The notes: generated from the letters alone by a model not told the origin. Positions 20,028 through 32,030 are shown, numbered from the stretch's first letter. The stretch: DNA of 64,000 bases from Hylemonella gracilis str. Niagara R (GCF_000600295.1 NZ_JEMG01000001.1:2468477-2532476), one strand, 5' to 3'. Program-made: numbers and translations.

Positions 20028-23000
20028 ACCTCGGCCATCGACACGGCCGCTTCCATGTCCACGGCCACGATGCGGGACACGCCCTGCTCCTGCATGGTCA
20101 CGCCGATCAGCTGCTCGGCCATCTCCATCGCGATCTTGTTGTGACTGATGAAGAGGAACTGCGTGCTCTTGCTCATGCTGCCCACCAGGCGCGCGTAACG
20201 CTCGGTGTTGGCGTCGTCCAGCGGCGCGTCCACCTCGTCCAGCAGGCAGAAAGGCGCGGGGTTGAGCTGGAAGATGGCGAACACCAGGGCGATGGCCGTC
20301 AGCGCCTTCTCGCCACCCGAGAGCAGGTGGATGGTCTGGTTCTTCTTGCCCGGCGGCTGGGCCATGACCTGCACGCCGGAGTCGAGGATTTCCTCGCCCG
20401 TCATGATGAGCTTGGCTTGGCCACCGCCGAACAGCTCAGGGAACATCTTGCCGAAGTGCTCGTTGACGGTCTTGAAGGTGTCGCCCAGCAGGTCGCGCGT
20501 CTCGGCGTCGATCTTGCGGATGGCGGACTCCAGCGTGTTCATGGCGTCGTTCAGGTCGGCCGACTGCGCGTCCAGGAACTGCTTGCGCTCGCGCGCCGTC
20601 GCCAATTCCTCCAGCGCCGCGAGGTTGACCGCGCCCAGCGCGGCGATCTCGCGGTTCAGGCGCTCGATCTCGCCCTGCAGGCCGCCCTCGCCACCACGCA
20701 GGCGCACCTTGCCCTCCTCGATGGAGCGTGCCACGGCGTCCAGGTCGGCCTGGGCCTCGGTCAGCTGCTGGGTGTATTGCTCCAGGCCCAGGCGCGCGGC
20801 CTGTTCCTTGAGCTGCAAATCGGTGATGCGGGCGCGCAACGGCTCCAGCTCGCGTTCGAGCTTGACGCGGCGCTCGTCGCTGGCGCGCAGCTTGAGCGTG
20901 AGGTCGTCGTACTCGCTGCGCTTGGCAGCCAGCTGCTGCTCGCGCTCGGTCTTGAGCGCCAGCGCGCCTTGCAGGCCCGCCTGGGCGGCGGCGTCGGTCG
21001 CGCGGGTCAGTTCTTCATTGAGACGCTGCTCCTCGCTGGCGATGGCGGCGGACTGCTGCTCGGCGGTCTCGATGGCGCGGGCCAGCTCGGCCTTGCGCGC
21101 GTCCAGCGAACGCAGCGCGAAGGTGGCTTCCTGGGCTTGGCGCTCCAGCGCGCGCAGCTGCTCACGGCTGGCGGCCAGTTTGCGCTCGGCCTCCAGCGCG
21201 CGTTCGTCCAGCTGGGCCTGGCGTTCCTGGCTGTCGGCCAGGCGCATGTCCAGCTCTTCGAAGCGCGCCTCGGCGGCCATGCGGCGCTCCTGCAGGTCTT
21301 CCAGCAAGGCATCCACCTCGGCCATATCACCTTGCAGTTGTTCATTGCGGGCGCGGGTCTGCTCGGCCAGCTGGGTCAGACGCAGGGTCTCGACCTGCAC
21401 CTCGTGGGCGCGGGCCTGGGCCTCGTCGGCCTCGCGGCGCACGGCCACCAAGCGCTGCGCGGCGTCGGCGTAGGCCGCCTCGGCGCGCACCAGCGCACTC
21501 TTGGCCTCCTCGCTGATCAGCGCCTGAGCACGCACCTGCTTTTCAAGGCTCTCGATTTCCTGGGCCCGGGCCAGCAGGCCGGCCTGTTCATTGTCCTGCG
21601 CGTAGAAGCTCACGCTGTGGCGGCCGAGGGCGTGGCCACTCTTCACATAGATGGCCTCGCCCGCCGCGAGCATTTCACGCTGGCCCTGCGCCTCTTCCCA
21701 GCTCTGCGCCACGTAGCAGCCCTGCAGCCAGTCGCCCAGCACGGCCTTGAGGCCCGCGTCGCCCACGCGCAGCAGGCTGGCCAGCCGGGGCAGGCTCACC
21801 TTGCCGCTGGCAGGCGGCTCGGCACCGGCCGCGGGTGCGCTGTAGAAGGCCAGCTTGGTCGGGGGCGCGTCCGCCGCGAAGGACTTGAGCATCTCCAGCC
21901 GGCTGATGGGCAGCGCGGCCATGCGCTCGCGCAGCGCGGCTTCGAGGGCATGCTCCCAGCCCTGCTCGATGTGCAATTGCGTCCACAGCGCCTGCAGGCC
22001 GTCCAGCCCGTGCTTGGCCAGCCAGGGCTGCAGCTTGCCGTCGGTCTTGACCTTGTCCTGCAAGGCCTTGAGCGCCTCCAGCCGGGCGGACAAATCGGCC
22101 TGCCGGGCGCTTTCGGTGTTGGCGGCGCGTTGCTTCTCCTGGCGCTCACTGTCCAGCTGGGGCGTGCGCTCCTGCAACTCGTGCAGGCGGGCCTGGGCTT
22201 CCTCGGCGGCTTCGCGGGTCTGGCTGTTCTGGGTTTGCAGCGCCTGCAACTTGGCTTCGTCGGGCGCGGCCAGGGCCTTCTTGTCGGTGTCCAGGCGCTC
22301 GCGGCGCTGTTGCAGCTGGCGCGTCTGCTCTTCGATGCCGCGCTGCTCGGCCGCCAGCACCTGGATCTGCTGCTGCACCTCGTGCACGCTGCTCTTTTGT
22401 TCGTTGGCGCGCTGCTGGGCCTGGCGCAGCGCGTCTTCCAACTCCGGCAAAGCGGCGGACTGTTCTTCCAGCTGAGCGGCCAGTTCGACGTTCTTTTCCT
22501 CGCCGGTCGAGGCCAGCTCGGCCAGGCGCTCGATTTCAGCCAAGGCATCACCCTTGCGCTCGCCCCACTGGCTGTTCTGCTCCTTCAGCGCCTTCAGCCG
22601 TTCCTGCGCGCGCTGGCGGCCCTCGACCACGAAGCGGATCTCGGCCTCCAGCCGGCCCACCTCGGCGCCCGCCTCGTAGACCTTGCCCTGAGCCTGGTTG
22701 ACCTGATCGCCCGCCGCGTAATGCGCCTGGCGTATGGTCTCCAGCTCGGCCTCGATGTGGCGCAGATCGGCGACGCGCGCCTCCAAGTCGATGACGGCAC
22801 GCTCGCCCTCGGCGTGGATGCGCTTCTGCTCGGCCTCAGCCTCGGCACGGCGCAGGAACCAGAGCTGGTGCTGCTTGAGACTGGCTTCGGCCTGCAGGGC
22901 CTTGTACTTCTGCGCCACCTCGGCCTGGTGCTCCAGCTTGTCGAGGTTGGCGTTCAGCTCGCGCAGGATGTCCTCCACCCGGGTCAGGTTCTCGCGCGTG

Positions 23001-23557
23001 TCGGACAGGCGGTTTTCCGTCTCGCGGCGGCGCTCCTTGTACTTGGAGACGCCCGCAGCCTCCTCCAGGAACAGGCGCAGTTCCTCCGGTTTGGATTCGA
23101 TAATGCGGCTGATGGTGCCCTGGCCGATGATGGCGTAGGCGCGCGGCCCCAGGCCCGTGCCCAGGAACACGTCCTGCACGTCGCGGCGGCGCACGGGCTG
23201 GTTGTTGATGTAGTAGCTGCTGGTGCCGTCGCGCGTCAGCACGCGCTTGACGGCGATCTCGGCGTACTGGCTCCACTGCCCGCCCGCGCGGTGGTCGGCG
23301 TTGTCGAACACCAGCTCCACGCTGGCGCGGCTGGCCGCCTTGCGGCTCGTCGTGCCGTTGAAGATCACGTCCTGCATGGACTCGCCGCGCAGCTCCGAAG
23401 CGCGGCTCTCGCCCAGCACCCAGCGCACCGCATCCATGATGTTGGACTTGCCGCAGCCATTGGGCCCGACCACGCCCACCAGCCGCCCCGGTAACATGAA
23501 GTTGGTCGGCTCGGCGAAGGACTTGAAACCGGAAAGCTTGATGGAATTGAGGCGCAC
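20024..23557 (-). CDS. smc: Chromosome partition protein SMC
   Basis: SMC is the ATPase that compacts and segregates the chromosome as part of the SMC-ScpAB complex. The 1,177-residue product has Walker A at 31-39 (GPNGCGKSN) near the N-terminus. Two long coiled coils rich in Glu, Gln, Ala and Arg surround a hinge at roughly 515-640. The signature LLSGGEKALTAIAL is near 1077 and Walker B CLLDEVDAPLDDAN near 1107. The start is the GTG at 23557, giving (V)RLNSIKLSGFKSFAEPT, which is the family N-terminus. An upstream ATG at 23668 would add 37 residues of non-family sequence and run into dapC. The gene is divergent from dapC and overlaps zipA. Confidence 0.97.
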   Translation of the reverse strand: MRLNSIKLSGFKSFAEPTNFMLPGRLVGVVGPNGCGKSNIMDAVRWVLGESRASELRGESMQDVIFNGTTSRKAASRASVELVFDNADHRAGGQWSQYAEIAVKRVLTRDGTSSYYINNQPVRRRDVQDVFLGTGLGPRAYAIIGQGTISRIIESKPEELRLFLEEAAGVSKYKERRRETENRLSDTRENLTRVEDILRELNANLDKLEHQAEVAQKYKALQAEASLKQHQLWFLRRAEAEAEQKRIHAEGERAVIDLEARVADLRHIEAELETIRQAHYAAGDQVNQAQGKVYEAGAEVGRLEAEIRFVVEGRQRAQERLKALKEQNSQWGERKGDALAEIERLAELASTGEEKNVELAAQLEEQSAALPELEDALRQAQQRANEQKSSVHEVQQQIQVLAAEQRGIEEQTRQLQQRRERLDTDKKALAAPDEAKLQALQTQNSQTREAAEEAQARLHELQERTPQLDSERQEKQRAANTESARQADLSARLEALKALQDKVKTDGKLQPWLAKHGLDGLQALWTQLHIEQGWEHALEAALRERMAALPISRLEMLKSFAADAPPTKLAFYSAPAAGAEPPASGKVSLPRLASLLRVGDAGLKAVLGDWLQGCYVAQSWEEAQGQREMLAAGEAIYVKSGHALGRHSVSFYAQDNEQAGLLARAQEIESLEKQVRAQALISEEAKSALVRAEAAYADAAQRLVAVRREADEAQARAHEVQVETLRLTQLAEQTRARNEQLQGDMAEVDALLEDLQERRMAAEARFEELDMRLADSQERQAQLDERALEAERKLAASREQLRALERQAQEATFALRSLDARKAELARAIETAEQQSAAIASEEQRLNEELTRATDAAAQAGLQGALALKTEREQQLAAKRSEYDDLTLKLRASDERRVKLERELEPLRARITDLQLKEQAARLGLEQYTQQLTEAQADLDAVARSIEEGKVRLRGGEGGLQGEIERLNREIAALGAVNLAALEELATARERKQFLDAQSADLNDAMNTLESAIRKIDAETRDLLGDTFKTVNEHFGKMFPELFGGGQAKLIMTGEEILDSGVQVMAQPPGKKNQTIHLLSGGEKALTAIALVFAIFQLNPAPFCLLDEVDAPLDDANTERYARLVGSMSKSTQFLFISHNKIAMEMAEQLIGVTMQEQGVSRIVAVDMEAAVSMAEV

Positions 23558-23654
23558 GGCGGGATCCGGGATGTCTGGGGGAAAGACGATGTCAGGGGAA
23601 AACGGGAAATCATAACTTCCCGCTCCCCGGAAACCTCCCCAGATCTGCGTCCGG

Positions 23655-23660
23655 GATAAT
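23655..23660 (+). promoter_or_regulatory. -10 box of dapC, leaderless-type spacing
   Basis: GATAAT ends 6 bases before the dapC ATG at 23667, so transcription would begin at about the A of the start codon. No Shine-Dalgarno sequence is seen between them. The arrangement matches that upstream of map. Confidence 0.45.
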
Positions 23661-23666
23661 TTGCGC

Positions 23667-24896
23667 ATGAACCCCCTGCTCCAGAAGCTGCAGCCCTACC
23701 CTTTCGAGCGGCTGCGCAAGCTCTTTGAAGGCGTCACGCCCAACCCCGCCTACCGGCCCATCAGCCTCGGCATCGGTGAACCCAAGCACCCGACGCCGGA
23801 CTTCATCAAGCAGACGCTGAACAGCGCCCTGTATGACCCGGTGAATGACCTGGCCGCCTACCCGCCCACGGCCGGCACGCCCAAGCTGCGCGCGGCCTTC
23901 ACGGACTGGCTGAAACAACGCTACGGACTGGAACTTGACCCAGCTACCCAGGTGTTGCCGGTGAACGGATCACGCGAGGCCTTGTTCGCGTTCGCACAGA
24001 CGGTGATCGATCCAAACAAGCAGGATGGTCAAGGCAACGGACCGGTCGTCGTGTGTCCCAACCCCTTCTACCAAATCTACGAAGGCGCGGCCCTGCTGGC
24101 CGGTGCCAAGCCGTACTTCGCACCCAGCGACCCAAAACGCAATTTCGCGGTGGACTGGGACAGCGTGCCGGATGCGGTGTGGCAACGCACACAACTGCTT
24201 TACGTCTGTTCGCCCGGCAACCCCACGGGCGCGGTGATGCCGCTGGACGAGTGGAAGAAGCTGTTTGACTTGAGCGACCGGCATGGCTTCGTGATCGCCT
24301 CGGACGAGTGCTACAGCGAGATCTATTTTCGTGACGAGCCGCCGCTGGGCGGGCTGGAAGCCGCCGCCAAGCTGGGCCGCGGCTTCGAACGCCTGGTGGC
24401 CTTCACCAGTCTGTCCAAGCGCAGCAATGCGCCGGGCCTGCGCAGCGGCTTCGTCATGGGGGATGCAGCGCTGCTCAAGGCCTTTCTGCTCTACCGCACC
24501 TACCACGGCAGCGCCATGGCCCCGCCCACCCAGGCGGCCAGCATTGCGGCCTGGGGCGACGAAGCGCACGTGGTCGCCAACCGCGAGCAGTACCGCGCCA
24601 AGTTCGCCCGGGTCACGCCCATCCTGGCCGAGGCGCTGGACGTGGCCTTGCCCGACGCGGGCTTTTACCTCTGGGCTGGCGTGCGCGGCGTCTGCAGCGG
24701 CGATGACGCAGCCTTCGCGCGGGAACTGCTGGCTCAATACAATGTCACGGTTTTGCCCGGCAGCTATTTGGCGCGCGAGGCCAACCAGTTCAATCCTGGC
24801 CGGGGTCGCATCCGCATGGCCCTCGTCGCCGAAACGGCGGAGTGCGAGGAAGCCGCCCGGCGCATCGTCCAGTTCGTTCAATCCCACAGCCAATAA
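23667..24896 (+). CDS. dapC: Succinyldiaminopimelate transaminase
   Basis: This PLP enzyme makes N-succinyl-LL-diaminopimelate in the succinylase route to lysine and peptidoglycan DAP. The 409-residue protein is a class I/II aminotransferase. The cofactor Lys is Lys251 in [27 protein letters not shown] is the substrate-cofactor loop, and [10 protein letters not shown] carries the PLP-binding Asp and Tyr. The start [16 protein letters not shown] is taken at 23667. It is the first gene of dapC-dapD-dapE-prmB on the plus strand and divergent from smc. Its neighbours dapD and dapE make the DapC assignment firm among similar aminotransferases. Confidence 0.94.
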   Translation: MNPLLQKLQPYPFERLRKLFEGVTPNPAYRPISLGIGEPKHPTPDFIKQTLNSALYDPVNDLAAYPPTAGTPKLRAAFTDWLKQRYGLELDPATQVLPVNGSREALFAFAQTVIDPNKQDGQGNGPVVVCPNPFYQIYEGAALLAGAKPYFAPSDPKRNFAVDWDSVPDAVWQRTQLLYVCSPGNPTGAVMPLDEWKKLFDLSDRHGFVIASDECYSEIYFRDEPPLGGLEAAAKLGRGFERLVAFTSLSKRSNAPGLRSGFVMGDAALLKAFLLYRTYHGSAMAPPTQAASIAAWGDEAHVVANREQYRAKFARVTPILAEALDVALPDAGFYLWAGVRGVCSGDDAAFARELLAQYNVTVLPGSYLAREANQFNPGRGRIRMALVAETAECEEAARRIVQFVQSHSQ

Positions 24897-24915
24897 CCAG
24901 CACAACACCGACACC

Positions 24916-25740
24916 ATGAGCCAGCAACTGCAACAGACCATTGAAGCCGCCTGGGAAGACCGCGCCAAGCTCTCGCCCAAGTCCGCCCCGCAGGACATCG
25001 CCGACGCGGTGGATTCCGTCATCGCCCAGCTCAACAACGGCACGCTGCGCGTGGCCACGCGCGAATCGGTGGGCAAGTGGACGGTGCACCAATGGGTGAA
25101 GAAGGCCGTGCTGCTGTCCTTCCGCCTCAAGGACAACGAACTCGTGCGCGCCGGTGATCTGGGCTTTTACGACAAGGTGCCCACCAAGTTCGCGGACCTC
25201 TCGGCCCAGGAGATGGCCGCCACTGGCGTGCGAGTCGTCCCCCCGGCCGTGGCTCGGCGCGGCAGCTACATCGCCAAGGGCGCGATCCTGATGCCCAGCT
25301 ACGTGAATATCGGCGCCTATGTCGACGAGGGCACCATGGTCGACACCTGGGCCACCGTGGGCAGCTGCGCCCAGGTCGGCAAGAACGTGCACCTGTCCGG
25401 CGGCGTGGGCCTGGGGGGCGTGCTGGAGCCGCTGCAGGCCAACCCGACCATCATCGAGGACAACTGCTTCATCGGCGCGCGCAGCGAGATCGTCGAGGGC
25501 GTGATCGTTGAAGAGAACTCGGTCATCAGCATGGGCGTGTACATCGGCCAGAGCACAAAGATCTACGACCGTGCCACCGGCCAGATCCACCAGGGCCGCG
25601 TGCCCGCAGGGTCCGTCGTCGTGGCGGGCAACCTGCCCAGCGCCGACGGCAAGTACAGCCTGTACGCGGCCATCATCGTCAAGAAGGTGGACGCCAAGAC
25701 ACGTTCCACCACCAGCCTGAATGACTTGCTGCGTGACTGA
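24916..25740 (+). CDS. dapD: 2,3,4,5-tetrahydropyridine-2,6-dicarboxylate N-succinyltransferase
   Basis: DapD adds succinyl from succinyl-CoA to tetrahydrodipicolinate, the step before DapC. The 274-residue protein has an alpha N-terminal domain ([18 protein letters not shown]) and then a left-handed beta-helix of hexapeptide repeats at about 100-230. The helix includes [20 protein letters not shown] and the family phrase [19 protein letters not shown]. The C-terminus [17 protein letters not shown] is typical. The ATG at 24916 lies 20 bases after the dapC stop. The gene order supports co-transcription. Confidence 0.97.
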   Translation: MSQQLQQTIEAAWEDRAKLSPKSAPQDIADAVDSVIAQLNNGTLRVATRESVGKWTVHQWVKKAVLLSFRLKDNELVRAGDLGFYDKVPTKFADLSAQEMAATGVRVVPPAVARRGSYIAKGAILMPSYVNIGAYVDEGTMVDTWATVGSCAQVGKNVHLSGGVGLGGVLEPLQANPTIIEDNCFIGARSEIVEGVIVEENSVISMGVYIGQSTKIYDRATGQIHQGRVPAGSVVVAGNLPSADGKYSLYAAIIVKKVDAKTRSTTSLNDLLRD

Positions 25741-27860
<2,120 letters not shown>

Positions 27861-27895
27861 TCCTCGCCCGACCCCCGCTCTGTCAGAGGGCTGCG

Positions 27896-27936
27896 TGCCT
27901 TCGACCAGCTTGGGACAGGCCAAGTTCGCCCGAACG
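27896..27936. repeat. Degenerate copy of a dispersed CTTCGACAAGCT-type repeat
   Basis: The stretch between prmB and the ABC-F gene reads CCTTCGACCAGCTTGGGACA, then GGCCAAGTTCGCCCGAACG. It resembles the short dispersed repeat with core CCTTCGACAAGCTCAGG...CGAACG that, from memory, is scattered between genes in many proteobacteria. It ends about 10 bases before the ABC-F ATG, so it forms most of the untranslated leader. Confidence 0.4.
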
Positions 27937-27945
27937 TTTGCTTTC

Positions 27946-29928
27946 ATGATCACCCTCAAGAACATCACCCTGCGCCGCGGCGCCAAAGTCATCCTCGACG
28001 GCGCCTCGGCCACCATCAACCCCAGCGAAAAAGTCGGACTGGTGGGCCGCAACGGCGCAGGCAAGTCCACCCTGTTCGCGCTGCTCAATGGCGGCCTGCA
28101 CGAAGACAGCGGGGACTTCAACATCCCCGCCCAATGGCGCATGGCCCAGGTCGCGCAGGACATGCCCGAGACGAGTGAGAGCGCCACGGACTTCGTGCTC
28201 GCAGGCGACACGGCCCTGGCCGCGGCCCACGCGGAAGTCGCCGCCGCCGAAGCCAGCGAGGACGGTGAGCGCATGGCGCATGCCTACATGGCGCTGCAGG
28301 ACGTGGGTGCGCACGACGCGCCCGCGCGCGCGCAGGCCCTCATCCTCGGCCTGGGTTTCCAGACCACCGAGCTGGACCGACCCGTCAACAGCTTCTCGGG
28401 CGGCTGGCGCATGCGTCTGCAGTTGGCGCGCGCCTTGATGGCCCCCAGCGACCTACTGCTGCTGGATGAACCGACCAACCACTTGGACCTGGACGCCCTG
28501 GTCTGGCTCGAAGCCTGGTTGCAGCGCTACGCTGGCACCCTGCTCGTGATCAGCCATGACCGCGAGTTCCTGGACGCCGTCACGACCGTGACCCTGCACA
28601 TCGAGGGCGCGCAGCTCAAGCGCTACGGCGGCAACTACAGCCGCTTCGAGGACATGCGCGCCGAACAGCTCGCGCTGCAACAGGCCAGCTACGCCAAGCA
28701 GCAAGAGAAGATCGCCCACCTGCAAAAGTTCATCGACCGCTTCAAGGCCAAGGCGAGCAAGGCCAAGCAGGCGCAGAGCCGCGTCAAGGCGCTGGAACGC
28801 ATGGAAAAGATCGGCCCAGTGCTGGCCGAGGCCGACTTCACCTTCGAATTCAAGGAGCCGGCCAACCTGCCCAACCCCATGCTGACGCTGCAAGGCGTGA
28901 GCTGCGGCTACCCGGGCGCGGAGTCGGACGACGCGCCCATCACCATCGTGCGCAACGTCGGCAAGTCCGTACTGGCGGGGCAGCGCATCGGCATCCTGGG
29001 CGCCAACGGCCAGGGCAAGTCCACCCTGGTCAAGACCATCGCGGGTGACCTGCAGCCGATCGCGGGCGACATCGTCCAGGGCAAGGGCCTGTCCATCGGC
29101 TATTTCGCCCAGCAGGAGCTGGACGTGCTGCAACTGGACGACACCCCGCTGGACCACATGATTCGCCTCGCCCGCGACACCACGCAGGCCGGACGCCTGA
29201 GCGGTCAGAGCACGCGCGAGCAGGATTTGCGCAGCTACCTGGGTGGCTTCAACTTCACGGGCGATCAGGTCAAACAGGCCGTGGGCAGCATGAGCGGCGG
29301 CGAGAAGGCCCGACTGGTGTTGGCCCTGCTGGTCTGGCAGCGGCCCAATCTGCTGCTGCTCGATGAGCCGACCAACCACCTGGACCTGGCCACACGCGAA
29401 GCGCTCTCCGTCGCGCTCAACGAGTTCGAAGGTGCGCTGATGCTGGTCAGCCACGACCGTGCCCTGCTGCGCGCCGTGTGCGACGAATTCTGGCTGGTCA
29501 CGCGCGGCGGTGTGTTGCCTTTCGATGGTGACCTGGACGACTACCAGCGCTACCTGCTGGAGGAAGCCAAGCGCCAGCGCGAGGCAATCAAGGCCGGCGC
29601 ATTGAATCCGCCCGCCGCCGCGACACCGTCCACCAAGGCTGCCGCCGTCCCGCAAGCCCAGGCCGCGACGAGTGCGAGCACAGCCGCCAAGCCCGCCGCC
29701 CGCGAGAACAACCGCACCCGCCAGATGCGCAAGGAGCTGGAGCAATGCGAAGCGCGCATGGCCGCGCTGGCTGAGGAAAGACAGGGCATCGAAACGCGCC
29801 TTGGCGCGAACCCGCCGCTGGAGGAAATCCAAAGGCTGAGCGCGCGCATGGCCGCGCTGCAAGCCGAACTGGACGACGTGGAGGCGCGCTGGCTGGAGTT
29901 GGGCAACGCGCTCGAAACAATTTCTTGA
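27946..29928 (+). CDS. ABC-F family ATPase (YheS/Uup-like ribosome-associated)
   Basis: ABC-F proteins have two ATPase domains and no membrane segment, and act on ribosomes. The 660-residue product has Walker A GRNGAGKST at about 33-41, a first signature FSGGWRMRLQLARAL and Walker B LLLDEPTNHLDLDAL. A linker rich in Lys (FIDRFKAKASKAKQAQSRV) follows. The second domain has GANGQGKST, MSGGEKARLVLALL and LLLDEPTNHLDLATREAL. The C-terminal ~110 residues are Ala/Pro/Thr-rich followed by a predicted coiled coil (RKELEQCEARMAALAEERQG), as in YheS and Uup. The start is ATG 27946 (MITLKNITLRRG). The exact subfamily was not resolved; YheS is the best guess. Confidence 0.92.
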   Translation: MITLKNITLRRGAKVILDGASATINPSEKVGLVGRNGAGKSTLFALLNGGLHEDSGDFNIPAQWRMAQVAQDMPETSESATDFVLAGDTALAAAHAEVAAAEASEDGERMAHAYMALQDVGAHDAPARAQALILGLGFQTTELDRPVNSFSGGWRMRLQLARALMAPSDLLLLDEPTNHLDLDALVWLEAWLQRYAGTLLVISHDREFLDAVTTVTLHIEGAQLKRYGGNYSRFEDMRAEQLALQQASYAKQQEKIAHLQKFIDRFKAKASKAKQAQSRVKALERMEKIGPVLAEADFTFEFKEPANLPNPMLTLQGVSCGYPGAESDDAPITIVRNVGKSVLAGQRIGILGANGQGKSTLVKTIAGDLQPIAGDIVQGKGLSIGYFAQQELDVLQLDDTPLDHMIRLARDTTQAGRLSGQSTREQDLRSYLGGFNFTGDQVKQAVGSMSGGEKARLVLALLVWQRPNLLLLDEPTNHLDLATREALSVALNEFEGALMLVSHDRALLRAVCDEFWLVTRGGVLPFDGDLDDYQRYLLEEAKRQREAIKAGALNPPAAATPSTKAAAVPQAQAATSASTAAKPAARENNRTRQMRKELEQCEARMAALAEERQGIETRLGANPPLEEIQRLSARMAALQAELDDVEARWLELGNALETIS

Positions 29929-29957
29929 TCCAGGCGAGCACGCCAAAAATTCCGTGG

Positions 29958-29963
29958 CATAAT
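29958..29963 (+). promoter_or_regulatory. -10 box of tRNA-Lys
   Basis: CATAAT ends 10 bases before the first base of the tRNA. A TTGATC upstream (29925-29930) is too far away, with 27 bases between, to be a standard -35 box, so the -35 is not identified. Confidence 0.4.
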
Positions 29964-29973
29964 CTGAGGCTTC

Positions 29974-30049
29974 GGGCTCTTAGCTCAGTTGGTAGAGCAG
30001 CGGACTCTTAATCCGTAGGTCGAGTGTTCGAGTCACTCAGGGCCCACCA
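29974..30049 (+). tRNA. tRNA-Lys (anticodon CTT)
   Basis: The 76 bases fold as a complete cloverleaf. The acceptor arms are GGGCTCT and AGGGCCC (one G-U), and the D arm is GCTC/GAGC. The anticodon arm is GCGGA-CTCTTAA-TCCGT with anticodon CTT at positions 34-36, and the T arm is GAGTG-TTCGAGT-CACTC. The discriminator is A, and CCA is encoded at 30047-30049. It reads AAG lysine codons. Confidence 0.97.
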
Positions 30050-30055
30050 AAAACG

Positions 30056-30092
30056 AAAAGCCGGGCAGATTCACCATCTGCCCGGCTTTTTC
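30056..30092 (+). terminator. Intrinsic terminator after tRNA-Lys
   Basis: AGCCGGGCAGAT pairs with ATCTGCCCGGCT around the loop TCACC, with A-T pairs extending the stem. It is followed by a T-rich run (TTTTTCC). It starts 7 bases after the tRNA CCA end. Confidence 0.92.
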
Positions 30093-30151
30093 CTTTGTCC
30101 CGAGCCAGTCGATGTCATCCGCAGCGTCGATGGGGCCTCGATGGAGTCACG

Positions 30152-30961
30152 ATGACGAATCAGGCGACGCACTCAACGCCCATGTCCAACATCCTGAACA
30201 TCTCCACCTACAAGTTCGTGCCCCTGCCGGACGCCGCCGAGCTGCGCGAGCGCCTGAAGGCCCGCGCCGAGGCGCTGGGCCTCAAGGGCACGGTGCTGCT
30301 GGCCGAGGAAGGCATCAACCTCTTCGTGGCGGGCACCGAGGCCGCGGTGCGCGACTTCATCGCGACCCTGCACGCAGACGCACGACTGGCCGATCTGGCG
30401 CCCAAGGAAAGCTGGTCGGACCACCAGCCCTTTCGCAAGCTGGTGGTCAAGCACAAGCGCGAGATCATCCGCATGAACCACCCCACCATCCGTCCCGCCG
30501 AGGGCCGCGCCCCCGCCGTGACGCCGCTGACGGTGAAACGTTGGCTGGACCAGGGCCATGACGACGAGGGACGGCCTGTGGTGACGCTGGACACGCGCAA
30601 CGCGTTCGAGGTTCAGCACGGCGCCTTCGAGGGCGCCATCGATTGGCGCATTCGCAAGTTCTCGGAGTTCCCCGCCGCCGTGCAAGCGCACAAGGCCGAG
30701 CTGGAGGGCAAGACGGTCATCAGCTACTGCACCGGTGGCATCCGCTGCGAGAAAGCCGCCATCTACATGCAGGAGGCCGGGCTGAGCCACGTCTACCAGA
30801 TCGAGGGCGGCATCCTCAAGTACTTCGAGGAAGCGGGCGGCGCGCACTACCAGGGCAACTGCTTTGTCTTCGACGAGCGAATTTCCCTGAGTCCGGACCT
30901 GACTCCCCTGCCGCCCGGCACCCCACACCCGTCCATCGACCGCGACACCAGCGGGGACTGA
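30152..30961 (+). CDS. trhO: tRNA uridine(34) hydroxylase, rhodanese-domain protein
   Basis: TrhO (YceA) makes 5-hydroxyuridine at tRNA position 34. The 269-residue protein has an N-terminal acylphosphatase-like region (TYKFVPLPDAAELRERL, GTVLLAEEGINLFVAGTE) and then a rhodanese domain. The active-site loop is SYCTGGIRCEKA and VVTLDTRNAFEVQHGAF is the rhodanese entry motif. The ATG at 30152 is preferred because GGAG lies five bases before it. A second ATG at 30182 (MSNILNIS) is the conservative alternative. It is the first gene after the tRNA-Lys terminator, followed by the convergent pirin gene. Confidence 0.92.
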   Translation: MTNQATHSTPMSNILNISTYKFVPLPDAAELRERLKARAEALGLKGTVLLAEEGINLFVAGTEAAVRDFIATLHADARLADLAPKESWSDHQPFRKLVVKHKREIIRMNHPTIRPAEGRAPAVTPLTVKRWLDQGHDDEGRPVVTLDTRNAFEVQHGAFEGAIDWRIRKFSEFPAAVQAHKAELEGKTVISYCTGGIRCEKAAIYMQEAGLSHVYQIEGGILKYFEEAGGAHYQGNCFVFDERISLSPDLTPLPPGTPHPSIDRDTSGD

Positions 30962-31038
30962 CAGTGCCCGCTTGGCCCTGTGTCACGGACGGCGCAGGGC
31001 CGAGCGCGTACCGCTAACAACCGCGCCGCCAGCCCCGA

Positions 31039-31962
31039 TCAAGCCGGATTGAACTTGCGCAGGGGCAGTGGTATGTGTTCCGTCTCGCCCGGCACTTGGC
31101 CCATGCGCTGCGCTTCCCAGTCCTCACAGGCCTGGACGATGCGTTCCTTGCGCGTGGACACGAAGTTCCAGTACATGAAGCGGCGGCCGTCCAGCGGCGC
31201 GCCGCCGATGACGACAAAACGCGAGGGCCGCTCGCCGGCCTTGATGCGCACCGAGCCTCCACCCGCACCCACCTCCTGATTGGGCAGCACGGCCATCTGG
31301 CGCTGGCCAACCTCAACCTGGGCACCGTCTGGGCAGTCCAGCAGCAAGGGCTGGTCCACGGCATAGATGGCGCGTTCCTCATAGAGGGGCGGCAACTCGA
31401 AAATGCCACCCTCGGGCAGCTTCACGTCCAGATAAAGCGTGGGCATGAACACCTGCACGGGCGACTTCACGCCAAAGGCCTCGCCGATCAGCACGCGCAC
31501 GGAATGCCCGTCCGCCTGGATCTCGGGAATCGCGCTCGCGGGCGTGTGCGCGAAGCTGGGCGCCGCCTCCTCGTGCGCGCGCGGCAGGGCCGCCCAGAGC
31601 TGCAGGCCATGCACGCCATAGGTGGCGTCCACCAGGTCGTCGGGTTTGCGTTCGGAATGCACGATGCCGCGTCCGGCGGTCATCCAGTTGATGGCCCCAG
31701 GCTCGATGCGCTGCATCGAACCCACGCTGTCGCGGTGCATCTGCGCACCCTCGAAGAGGTAGGTCACCGTCGCCAGGCCTATGTGCGGATGGGGGCGCAC
31801 GTCGTGCTCACGCCCCGGCGTTTCAGTGACCGGCCCCATGTGGTCAAAGAAGAGGAAGGGGCCGACGGATTGGCGCTGCGCCGAGGGCAGCACACGCGAC
31901 ACGGTGAAACCGCCGCCGAGGTCTTTTTCATGGCCCGAGAGAACCAGCACGGATGAAGTCAT
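31039..31962 (-). CDS. Pirin family protein
   Basis: Pirins are bicupin metal proteins; some have quercetinase activity and others regulate pyruvate metabolism. The 307-residue protein has the pirin N-terminal cupin with PFLFFDHMGP and RPHPHIGLATVTYLFEG, which provides metal-binding His residues. GRGIVHSE follows, and then the C-terminal cupin with IPEIQADGHSVRVLIGEAFG. The start MTSSVLVLSGHEKD at 31962 is chosen over an upstream Met with no family sequence. A second, different pirin (32642-33346) and a DoxX gene lie just upstream on the same strand, separated by a terminator. Confidence 0.9.
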   Translation of the reverse strand: MTSSVLVLSGHEKDLGGGFTVSRVLPSAQRQSVGPFLFFDHMGPVTETPGREHDVRPHPHIGLATVTYLFEGAQMHRDSVGSMQRIEPGAINWMTAGRGIVHSERKPDDLVDATYGVHGLQLWAALPRAHEEAAPSFAHTPASAIPEIQADGHSVRVLIGEAFGVKSPVQVFMPTLYLDVKLPEGGIFELPPLYEERAIYAVDQPLLLDCPDGAQVEVGQRQMAVLPNQEVGAGGGSVRIKAGERPSRFVVIGGAPLDGRRFMYWNFVSTRKERIVQACEDWEAQRMGQVPGETEHIPLPLRKFNPA

Positions 31963-32030
31963 GGTCTTTACTCCTGAATGGCGCGGCGATGCGCGGGGAA
32001 CCGGGCCCGACACGCATCCACCGCCACGAG

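Noticed and set aside
19841-23494. A 1,217-residue Leu/Gln-rich plus-strand frame antisense to smc
   Set aside because: Its composition is the mirror of SMC coiled-coil codons, with no family features.
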